This document shows, piece by piece, positions 26,619-34,263 of a DNA stretch of 64,000 nucleotides. The notes beneath the pieces were generated by a model. It saw nothing but the letters and a program-made list of their open reading frames with translations, ran no database searches and had not been told where the DNA came from. A program made the position numbers and the translations under genes. This DNA comes from Rhizobium sp. SSA_523 (GTDB taxonomy: Bacteria > Pseudomonadota > Alphaproteobacteria > Rhizobiales > Rhizobiaceae). Every line of letters begins with the position of its first letter. Within the stretch, counting starts at the first letter, position 1. Location of the stretch: the NCBI RefSeq assembly GCF_030435705.1, contig NZ_CP129381.1:186001-250000 (forward strand), written 5' to 3'.

Positions 26619-27734
26619 ATGCGATCGATGTCTGATACCCTGGCGCGCCTGTCGAAGTTGCGCGGCATGCACGGCAATAGCTGGCCGTCATCATCGACAC
26701 CCTCATCGACACAATCGTCGCTTGCCGAGCTTGCCGACTTCGGCTCCAATCCCGCAGGCCTGGAGGCAAGGCTATTTGTGCCGACGCAACGGCAGCAAAG
26801 AGCCGGTCTGGTGGTCGTGCTTCACGGCTGCACGCAAAATGCGGCGGCCTATGACCACGGCTCGGGCTGGTCAAAGCTCGCGGAAGATTATGGTTTCGTC
26901 GTTCTCTATCCCCAGCAGACACGGCAGAACAATGCCAATACGTGCTTCAACTGGTTCGTTCCCGGCCAGATACGCCGCGATGAGGGCGAAGCCTTGTCGA
27001 TCCGCCAGATGATCGATGCCGCGGTGAAGCGGCACGATATTGATCCGTCGCGGATTTTCGTGACCGGCCTCTCGGCTGGCGGCGCCATGGCCAATGTCAT
27101 GCTCGCGACCTATCCGGAAGTTTTTGCCGGCGGCTCGATCATTGCGGGCCTCCCCTATGGCTGTGCCGGAACGGTGCCGGAAGCCTTTGACCGGATGCGC
27201 GGCCATGGCCTGCCAAAGCCGGCAAGTCTGCAGGCGCAGCTTCGCCAGGCCTCCCGGCACAAGGGCCCCTGGCCGACCATTTCGGTCTTTCATGGAGCGG
27301 ACGACAAGACGGTCGTGCCGGCAAACGGCGATTCGATCGTGACGCAGTGGCAGGGCGTGCATGAGATCCGGCCGGGCGAGGCCACCGTCGAGCTGCGGGA
27401 TGGCCACCGCATGTCCTCATGGAAGAACAGTGACGGCATGGTGGTCGTCGAACAGATCGTCGTCGCCGGCATGGGGCATGGAACGCCGATCGATCCCGCC
27501 GAAGGTTACGGACACAGCGCCCCTTACATGCTCGATGTCGGACTGTCCTCCACGCTCCATTGCGCGCGATCCTGGGGCTTGATGCCGTCTTTCGACAAGC
27601 GCAGCCGCAAATCTCCCGACAGGGCGCCGGATGTGCATGCGTCGGCTGCGACAGACGATTTGCCGCCTGCACAAGGCAACGGGATCCAGAAAATCATCGA
27701 GGATGCGCTGCGGTCGGCGGGGTTGATGAAGTGA
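26619..27734 (+). CDS. PHB-depolymerase-family esterase
   Basis: 371 residues of the type 1 catalytic-domain family: LVVVLHGCTQNAAAYDHGSGW (oxyanion region), lipase box GLSAGGAM, VFHGADDKTV with the acid, and GMGHGTPI with the histidine. No clear signal peptide is visible, so export may use another route or the enzyme is intracellular. ATG 26619 has AAAGGA seven bases upstream; an earlier GTG lacks one. The substrate may be short polyhydroxybutyrate or other esters. It converges with the pha operon, 40 bp away. Confidence 0.85.
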   Translation: MRSMSDTLARLSKLRGMHGNSWPSSSTPSSTQSSLAELADFGSNPAGLEARLFVPTQRQQRAGLVVVLHGCTQNAAAYDHGSGWSKLAEDYGFVVLYPQQTRQNNANTCFNWFVPGQIRRDEGEALSIRQMIDAAVKRHDIDPSRIFVTGLSAGGAMANVMLATYPEVFAGGSIIAGLPYGCAGTVPEAFDRMRGHGLPKPASLQAQLRQASRHKGPWPTISVFHGADDKTVVPANGDSIVTQWQGVHEIRPGEATVELRDGHRMSSWKNSDGMVVVEQIVVAGMGHGTPIDPAEGYGHSAPYMLDVGLSSTLHCARSWGLMPSFDKRSRKSPDRAPDVHASAATDDLPPAQGNGIQKIIEDALRSAGLMK

Positions 27735-27774
27735 CCGCCCGGATCGAACGGATGAAAATGTGGAAAGCGAACCA

Positions 27775-28128
27775 CTAGTCGCTCGCCTTCTCCGGCACAT
27801 CGGGATTCTGCTCCGCCCTGTCGCGGTGTAGTGCTGCACGCGCCAGCAGCATGAAAGTCACCGGCGTGGTCACCGTCACGAAAAGGCCGATAAGGATTTC
27901 GTGCAGCACCAGACGGTCGGCGGTGACCGAGAAATACAGGATGGAGGCGAGCATGATGGCGCCGACACCCCAGCTGGTGCCGAGCGTGGGGGCATGCAGC
28001 CGCTCATAGAAGCTTGGCAGCCGCAGAAAGCCGATCGTCCCGATCAGGTTCAGGGCGGCGCCCAGCAGCAGGAAGATCGACACTACGATGGCCGCCCAGA
28101 GCGGCATGTCGGAAACAGGCTGCATCAT
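27775..28128 (-). CDS. phaG: K+/H+ antiporter subunit G
   Basis: 117-residue MnhG/PhaG protein with three membrane helices (AAIVVSIFLLLGAALNLIG, GVGAIMLASILYF, LIGLFVTVTTPVTFMLLARAAL) and the family TIGFLRLPSFYERLHAPT loop. Last gene of the operon; overlaps phaF by four bases. It is a small accessory subunit of the multi-subunit cation/proton antiporter. Confidence 0.93.
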   Translation of the reverse strand: MMQPVSDMPLWAAIVVSIFLLLGAALNLIGTIGFLRLPSFYERLHAPTLGTSWGVGAIMLASILYFSVTADRLVLHEILIGLFVTVTTPVTFMLLARAALHRDRAEQNPDVPEKASD

Positions 28129-28406
28129 TCGATCACCTCGCCACGCATCAGGAATTTTGCCAAGGCGACCGTCGCTACGAAGCCCAGCAGGCCAATCACC
28201 AGCGCCGCCTCGAAATAGATGGTGCGGCCCGTGCCGATGCCGAACGTCACCAGCAGAAGCATGGCGCAGATATAGATCGTGTCGAGAGCGATGATGCGGT
28301 CCTGCGCCCGCGGGCCGATGAAGATCCGCACGGATGCCAGGGCCATGGCCAGCGCCAGCATGAGCTGGGCCAGCGAGATGGCGGTGAACAGAATGATCGC
28401 ACTCAT
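28125..28406 (-). CDS. phaF: K+/H+ antiporter subunit F
   Basis: 93-residue MnhF/PhaF protein with three helices and the conserved GPRAQDRIIALDTI loop. The start at 28406 overlaps the phaE stop by four bases; the longer open frame upstream is only the phaE gene in another phase. Confidence 0.93.
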   Translation of the reverse strand: MSAIILFTAISLAQLMLALAMALASVRIFIGPRAQDRIIALDTIYICAMLLLVTFGIGTGRTIYFEAALVIGLLGFVATVALAKFLMRGEVIE

Positions 28407-28882
28407 GCGAAGATCTCCATCAACAAGACCTCGTAACGTTGCTTGATGGTCGCGGTCCATTGCTCCTGGTCAACGAGATCGAGGACATGGATCAGCACTG
28501 TCTTGTCGCGGCTGTCATATTCGAGCCAGGCGGAGCCGGGCGTGCTGGTGAGGATGACCGCGAGAATGGCGAGTGCCGTCGGATCCTCGATCTTCAAGGG
28601 CAAAAGCAGGAAACCGGATGTATGGCGGCGGCGCTTCCCCTTCAGGATCAGGACGGCGACGGCAAGATTGGACCGGGCGATGTCGAGGAAGACGATCACG
28701 AAAAGCTTGGGCAGAAGATACCATTTCTTCAGCCTGGGCTTGTCTGGCCTCAGGGCCGCCTGCGCCCAGCCGGCGAAGACGGCCACCATGGAGCCGAGGA
28801 CGACATGGCCGAGGCTGATGCCGCTGAGCAGCAGCCACAGGATCAGCAGGCAGGCGGAGAGGATGGGATAAGGCAGCATCAT
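28403..28882 (-). CDS. phaE: K+/H+ antiporter subunit E
   Basis: 159-residue MnhE/PhaE protein: two N-terminal helices, then a cytoplasmic part with TSGFLLLPLKIEDPTALAIL and TSTPGSAWLEYD, which are family hallmarks. Overlaps phaD by one base and phaF by four, so translation is coupled along the operon. Confidence 0.93.
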   Translation of the reverse strand: MMLPYPILSACLLILWLLLSGISLGHVVLGSMVAVFAGWAQAALRPDKPRLKKWYLLPKLFVIVFLDIARSNLAVAVLILKGKRRRHTSGFLLLPLKIEDPTALAILAVILTSTPGSAWLEYDSRDKTVLIHVLDLVDQEQWTATIKQRYEVLLMEIFA

Positions 28883-30519
28883 CAGCTTCCTCTTCCGGCG
28901 GTGTCAGGCGTCTCGGCCGGCGTCCAGCCTTCGACGATCGTCGCGTTGCGGACGGCATCGATATAGGTAGCAGGCGAGGACAAGGTGCGGATGGTGGTAT
29001 CCATGTAGCGCATGGCGGGTCCTGCCTGGATGGTGAGCGCAAGCGTCAACAGCAGGAGGAACATGATCGGTACGAGCTCGATGACCAGCACCCGTGGAAC
29101 GGTGCCCTCCAGCGAACTCCAGAAGGTGCGGATGCCTGCGCGCGTCATGGCGATCAGCGCCGCGACCCCGGACAGGATGACCAGCACGATCAGCGTCCAG
29201 GTCGCCGCATCGGGCGGCGTGCCGATCGCGCCGGTGCCCATCATGGCCGACAGCATTGCGAACTTGCTGATAAAACCGGAAAGCGGTGGCAGGCCGGAGA
29301 GAAGAATGCCGCAGGCGGCAAAGCAGGCACCGAGAACGGCCATAGTGCCGGGCATCGTCACGCCATCCTCCTGTTCGAGCGGCTCATCCTCGCCCTCGCC
29401 ATAGGCTTCCATGGTGACGGCAATGACATTGGCGCCGGCATCCTGGCCGCGCTCGACAAGCTCGATCAGCATGAAGAATGCGCTGAGCGTCAGCGTCGAG
29501 CTGACGAGATAGAGAAGCGCGCCCGAGGAGATGACACCCTGATTGATGCCCAGCACCATCAGCATGGTTCCCGAGGAGACGAGCACCGAATAGCCGGCGA
29601 GCCGCCCCAGCGCCTGCGAGGCAAGAACGCCGACGGTGCCGAAGACAAGCGTGACGATGCCGCCGAAGAGGAGCACTGTTGAGCCGAAGCCGGCCAGCGT
29701 GCCTTCGCCGAAAAGGAGCATTGTCAGGCGCAGGATCACATAGATGCCGAGCTTGCTCAGAAGCGCGAATATGCCGGCAACCGGCGCGGCGGCAACGCTG
29801 TAGGCGGTCGGCAGCCAGAAACACAGGGGCCACATGCCGGCCTTGATCAGGAAGGCGACGCCGAGAACGCCGAAGCCGGCCTCCATCAGCATGCTGCGGT
29901 CCGGCTCGATCTGCGGTATGCGCGCCGCAAGATCGGCCATGTTGAGCGTGCCGGCCGTGCCGTAGATCAGGCTCACGCCAATCAGGAAGAACAAGGCCGC
30001 CACGAGGTTGATCGCGATGTAATGCATCCCCGCCTTGACGCGCGCCGGGCCGGAGCCGTGCAGCATGAGGCCGTAGGAGGCCGCCAGCATGACCTCGAAG
30101 AAGACGAAGAGATTGAAGAGGTCGCCGGTGAGGAAGGCCCCGTTGAGGCCGACCAGCAGCAGCTGGAACATGCTGTGGAAATGGGCGCCGACGGCATGCC
30201 AGCGCGCCAGAGAAAAGATCAATGTCGCAATGGCCAGCAGGCCCGCCAGCAGTAGCATCAGCGCCGAAAGCGGATCGAGCACCAGCACGATGCCGAAGGG
30301 CGCCGCCCAGTTGCCGAGCAGGTAGACGCCATCGAAGCTGTTGGGCGCGCTTTCGATGCGAAACAGCACGATTGCGATCGCAAGCAGGATCAGGCTCGAG
30401 AACAGGCTGATCAGCGCCTTCAGCGTGCGCTTGCGCTCGTCGAAGAAGAGCAGCAGCGCGGCTGTCGCCATCGGCAGCAGGATGGGCGCGATGATGAGAT
30501 GATGGCTCCATTCGATCAT
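28882..30519 (-). CDS. phaD: K+/H+ antiporter subunit D
   Basis: 545-residue proton-translocating subunit related to NuoN/NuoM, with about 14 membrane helices. Conserved segments include FNLFVFFEVMLAASYGLM (glutamate of helix 5) and LIKAGMWPLCFWLPTAYSVAAAPV (channel lysine). The start at 30519 overlaps phaC by four bases and opens directly with a membrane helix; the in-frame extension upstream is not coding. Confidence 0.93.
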   Translation of the reverse strand: MIEWSHHLIIAPILLPMATAALLLFFDERKRTLKALISLFSSLILLAIAIVLFRIESAPNSFDGVYLLGNWAAPFGIVLVLDPLSALMLLLAGLLAIATLIFSLARWHAVGAHFHSMFQLLLVGLNGAFLTGDLFNLFVFFEVMLAASYGLMLHGSGPARVKAGMHYIAINLVAALFFLIGVSLIYGTAGTLNMADLAARIPQIEPDRSMLMEAGFGVLGVAFLIKAGMWPLCFWLPTAYSVAAAPVAGIFALLSKLGIYVILRLTMLLFGEGTLAGFGSTVLLFGGIVTLVFGTVGVLASQALGRLAGYSVLVSSGTMLMVLGINQGVISSGALLYLVSSTLTLSAFFMLIELVERGQDAGANVIAVTMEAYGEGEDEPLEQEDGVTMPGTMAVLGACFAACGILLSGLPPLSGFISKFAMLSAMMGTGAIGTPPDAATWTLIVLVILSGVAALIAMTRAGIRTFWSSLEGTVPRVLVIELVPIMFLLLLTLALTIQAGPAMRYMDTTIRTLSSPATYIDAVRNATIVEGWTPAETPDTAGRGS

Positions 30520-30854
30520 GTGGTTTCGTTCCTCCCGTCCACATGATCGTTGCCGGTCAGGCCGCGCGAGGCCAGGAGCACGACGAGGAAGAGCGCCGTC
30601 GTGGCAAAGCCGATGACGATGGCGGTCAGCACCAGCGCCTGCGGCACAGGATCGGAGAGGGTCGATGGGTCGATCCCATCTTCGAGGATCGGCGGCCTGT
30701 TGCTCTTGACGCCGCCGACCCCGAAGATGAACAGGTTGACGGCGTAGGAGAGGAGCGACAATCCGACGATGACCTGATAGGTGCGCGGACGCAGGACCAG
30801 CCAGACGCCGCAGCTGGTCATAATGCCGATGGCAATGGACAGAACGAGTTCCAT
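30516..30854 (-). CDS. phaC: K+/H+ antiporter subunit C
   Basis: 112-residue NuoK-like subunit with three helices and the conserved GLSLLSYAVNLFIF and DPVPQALVLTAIVIGFATTA segments. One-base overlap with phaAB upstream and four-base overlap with phaD downstream. The symbol refers to the pH-adaptation operon, not PHB synthase. Confidence 0.93.
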   Translation of the reverse strand: MELVLSIAIGIMTSCGVWLVLRPRTYQVIVGLSLLSYAVNLFIFGVGGVKSNRPPILEDGIDPSTLSDPVPQALVLTAIVIGFATTALFLVVLLASRGLTGNDHVDGRNETT

Positions 30855-33751
30855 CAGCCTTCCTCCGCTCGTGAGGCATCAATGGCGCGCAGCCGGTTGA
30901 TGCGGATAGACTGGTGGGCAAGCGCCACCAGGATGAGGACGGTCGATCCGACCACCAGGAGGAAGACGCCCAGATCGAAGAGAAGTGCCGTGGCAGCCGG
31001 GACCTTGCCGATCAATGGCAGATCGAGATAGCGCGTGTGCGAGGTGAGGAAGGGATAGCCCAGGACCCAGGCGCCGATACCGGTCGCCGTTGCCACCAAA
31101 AGCCCCGCGCCCATCCAGCGCAGCGGCAGGATGCGGATCCGGTCCTCCGCCCAGCGGGTGCCGCCGGCGAGATATTGCAGGAGAAATGCGATCGACAGGG
31201 TCAGGCCGGCCGAGAAGCCGCCGCCGGGCATGTCATGGCCGCGCATGAAGAGATAGACCGAAACGGTGAGGATGACGGGAAACAGCCATTGCATGATGAC
31301 CGAGGGGATCAGGAGATAGTCCTTCACCGTATCGCCCGGCCGGCGTTCCGGCTGTTCCTCGTCGAAGCGGTTCTGGATCCGTTGCTGCTCCGGCATGTCA
31401 ACGCTATCCGGCGCCGGGCGGAAGCGGCGCAGAAGGGCATAGACCGTGAGGGCCACCACGCCCAGCACGGCAATTTCGCCAAGCGTGTCGAAGCCGCGGA
31501 AATCGACCAGAATGACATTGACGACATTGCGCCCGCCGCCCTCCTGATAGGCATTGTCGAGGAAATAGGTGGCGATGGCATCGGGAACCGGCATGGTCAT
31601 CACGGCAAAGGCGATGAAGGACATGCCGATACCGCAGGCGATCGCCAGAAGCAGGTCGCGAAACCGGCGGAACCGGCTGCGCAGCGTAATCACCGCGCCC
31701 AGATCCACATTGCGCTTGGGCAGCCAGCGGAGGCCGAGAAGGATGAGTACGGTGGTGACGATCTCGACCAGCAATTGCGTGATCGCAAGATCCGGCGCCG
31801 ACAGCCAGACGAAGGTGACGCAGACGACCAGTCCGACGCCGCCCAGCATCACCAGGGCCGCCAGCCTGTGATATTTGGCGTAGAATGCGGCGCCGAGCGC
31901 AAGGCTTGCGCCGATGACCCACAGGACCGCAAAGGCCGGATCGACCCCGGAAAAGGCAAAGGGCCGCGGCTCGAACCCGGACAGATAGAGCGGCATCAGG
32001 CCGGCGAAGAAGCCGGATGCCACAACCCAGCGCAATTGCGGCTGAAGATTGCGGGTGCCGATGCGGCTTTCGGCAAGGCGCGCCCAGCGCCATGACACGA
32101 CCACCAGCACGCGCTCGAAGATGCGCTGCCCGCGCAGCCGGCGGAAGATGGGCGGACCGTCCTCGCAGCGCGAAAGATAGCCGCGCAACATGATGTAGAG
32201 AATGATGCCGCCGACAAGCGCGATCAGGCTCATCAGCAAGGGCAGGTTGAAACCATGCCAGACGGCGAGGCTGTATTCCGGCGTATCGGCGCCGAGAACG
32301 CTTTCGACCGCGACGCTCAGGAAAGGCGCGATCGACAGCGAGGGCACGATGCCGACAATGAGACAGACCACCACCAGGAATTCGATCGGAAAGCGCATCC
32401 AGTGCGGCGGTTCATGCGGGTTTGGCTGAGGCAGGCCGACGGGCGGCGGACCAAAGAAGACGGTGTGGATGAAGCGCAGGGAATAGGTGACGCTGAAGGC
32501 GCCGGCCAGGGTCGCGACATAGGGCAGGATCGTGTCGAGCACGGAATCGGCATGCGTCTCCACCGCCTCGGCAAAGAACATCTCCTTTGACAGGAAGCCG
32601 TTCAGCAGCGGCACGCCCGCCATGGCGGCGCTGGCGACCATGGCAAGCGTGGCGGTAAAGGGCAGGTAGCGGAACAGGCCGCTCAGCTTGTGCATGTCGC
32701 GCGTGCCGGTTTCGTGGTCGATAATGCCGGCGGCCATGAACAGCGAGGCCTTGAACGTGGCGTGATTGAGCATGTGGAAGATGGCGGCCACCGTTGCCAG
32801 CGGGCTGCCCAGGCTCAAAAGTGTGGTGATGAGGCCGAGATGGCTGATCGTCGAATAGGCGAGCAGGCCTTTCAGATCGCGCTGGAACATGGCGAAATAG
32901 GCGCCGAGCAGCAGGGTCAGCATGCCGGCCAGCCCCACCAGGAAGAACCATTCATAGGTGCCCGACAAAGCCGGCCACAGGCGCACGAGAAGGAAGACCC
33001 CGGCCTTCACCATGGTGGCCGAATGCAGAAAGGCCGAGACCGGCGTGGGAGCCGCCATGGCATTGGGCAGCCAGAAATGAAAGGGAAACTGCGCGCTCTT
33101 GGTCAAGGCGCCGAGGAGGATGAAGACGAGCGCTGGCAGATAGAGCTCGTGGCTCTTGATCAGCTCGCCCGAGGCCAGAACCTTGTCGAGATCGTAGCTG
33201 CCGACGATATTGCCGAGGAGGAGCATGCCGATCAGGAGACAGAAGCCGCCAATGCCGGTGATCGTCAGCGCCATGCGTGCGCCGTCGCGCGCTGCCGGGC
33301 TGTGGTGCCAGTAGCTGATCAGCAGGAAGGAGAAGATGCTGGTCAACTCCCAGAAGATCGACAGAAGGATGAGGTTGCCCGAAACGATGATGCCGATCAT
33401 CGCTCCCATGAAGGCGAGCAGGAAAGAGAAGAAGCGCGGGATGGGATCGTCGTCGCCCATGTAATAGCGGGCATAGAGCACGACCAGAAAGCCGATCGAC
33501 GTCACCAGCATGGAAAAGATCCAGGCAAAGCCATCCATGCGCAAGGTGAAATTCAGGCCGAACTGGGGAAGCCATTCCGCCTCGAAGCGGATCACATTGC
33601 CGCCGGTGACGGAGAAGTAGGCAAGCGTCGTCAGCGCCAGCGTCATAAGCGTGACGGCACCGGCCACCAGGACCGGCAGATCCCTTGATGTCGTATTGAG
33701 GATCAACCCCGAAAGCAGGCTGCCCAGGAAGGGCAGCGCGGGCAGACCCAC
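30854..33751 (-). CDS. phaAB: Fused K+/H+ antiporter subunit A/B
   Basis: 965 residues. Residues 1-~780 are the NuoL-like MrpA subunit (WELTSIFSFLLISYWHH, LTKSAQFPFHFWLPNAMAAP, LNHATFKASLFM) with its C-terminal MbhD/E-type helices; residues ~815-965 are MrpB-like (HDMPGGGFSAGL). The A-B fusion is the rhizobial pha arrangement, linked to pH adaptation and K+ efflux in Sinorhizobium. The only standard start is GTG 33751; no ATG is in frame before the upstream stop at 33841 and no good ribosome site is visible, so the exact start is uncertain. First gene of the phaAB-C-D-E-F-G operon. Confidence 0.93.
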   Translation of the reverse strand: MGLPALPFLGSLLSGLILNTTSRDLPVLVAGAVTLMTLALTTLAYFSVTGGNVIRFEAEWLPQFGLNFTLRMDGFAWIFSMLVTSIGFLVVLYARYYMGDDDPIPRFFSFLLAFMGAMIGIIVSGNLILLSIFWELTSIFSFLLISYWHHSPAARDGARMALTITGIGGFCLLIGMLLLGNIVGSYDLDKVLASGELIKSHELYLPALVFILLGALTKSAQFPFHFWLPNAMAAPTPVSAFLHSATMVKAGVFLLVRLWPALSGTYEWFFLVGLAGMLTLLLGAYFAMFQRDLKGLLAYSTISHLGLITTLLSLGSPLATVAAIFHMLNHATFKASLFMAAGIIDHETGTRDMHKLSGLFRYLPFTATLAMVASAAMAGVPLLNGFLSKEMFFAEAVETHADSVLDTILPYVATLAGAFSVTYSLRFIHTVFFGPPPVGLPQPNPHEPPHWMRFPIEFLVVVCLIVGIVPSLSIAPFLSVAVESVLGADTPEYSLAVWHGFNLPLLMSLIALVGGIILYIMLRGYLSRCEDGPPIFRRLRGQRIFERVLVVVSWRWARLAESRIGTRNLQPQLRWVVASGFFAGLMPLYLSGFEPRPFAFSGVDPAFAVLWVIGASLALGAAFYAKYHRLAALVMLGGVGLVVCVTFVWLSAPDLAITQLLVEIVTTVLILLGLRWLPKRNVDLGAVITLRSRFRRFRDLLLAIACGIGMSFIAFAVMTMPVPDAIATYFLDNAYQEGGGRNVVNVILVDFRGFDTLGEIAVLGVVALTVYALLRRFRPAPDSVDMPEQQRIQNRFDEEQPERRPGDTVKDYLLIPSVIMQWLFPVILTVSVYLFMRGHDMPGGGFSAGLTLSIAFLLQYLAGGTRWAEDRIRILPLRWMGAGLLVATATGIGAWVLGYPFLTSHTRYLDLPLIGKVPAATALLFDLGVFLLVVGSTVLILVALAHQSIRINRLRAIDASRAEEG

Positions 33752-33865
33752 GAGAAGATAGGGTTCAAACGTTATCCCAACACCCGTATTCCTTTTAGAC
33801 TCGGCACGAGAGTGCTTCTCGCGACTGAAAAACAGTCCCTAGAAATTCCCGCAGAAACCACATAT

Positions 33866-34165
33866 ATGATCAATATCGACCAATATGGGCAGCTTCGACC
33901 GATGGGTCAACCCGAGAACTCAACATTATTGACGCCGGCGCTCTGTCGCGCCGCACGCGGTTTTCTTGATTGGACGCAAGCCGATCTGGCGGACCGATCC
34001 GGCGTGTCGCGCAGCACCATTCGCGATTACGAAGGCAGCAGGCACGGTGTCCATCGGGCAACGGAAGCGCAGCTCCGTCTCGCCTTCGAACGCGCCGGCC
34101 TCGACTTTATCCGCAGCGAGGCCGACACGATCGGCGTTTATCCGGTCCGGCAGCAAGATCTGTAG
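33866..34165 (+). CDS. Small XRE-type HTH protein
   Basis: 99 residues. A helix-turn-helix occupies about residues 22-80 (LCRAARGFLDWTQADLADRS, GVSRSTIRDYEGSRHGVHRA), followed by LRLAFERAGLDFI, a pattern common in small rhizobial phage-repressor-like regulators. The ATG at 33866 is a choice among several; GTG 33812 would add 18 residues. It is divergent from the pha operon with about 115 bp between starts, so it may regulate that operon (inference). I find no clear operator there. Confidence 0.7.
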   Translation: MINIDQYGQLRPMGQPENSTLLTPALCRAARGFLDWTQADLADRSGVSRSTIRDYEGSRHGVHRATEAQLRLAFERAGLDFIRSEADTIGVYPVRQQDL

Positions 34166-34263
34166 AGCCGATCTCATCCCATTGGCGCTCCGTCTGCCGG
34201 TCCTGACTTCGCCACCACTGTTCGGCGACCAGATCCGACGCCCTTATGTCCCAGAGCGGGTTG

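Noticed and set aside
30914..32095. Long open frame opposite phaAB
   Set aside because: It is the antisense of a strongly conserved membrane protein; composition is His/Asp/Gln-rich with no domain, as expected of GC-rich shadow frames.
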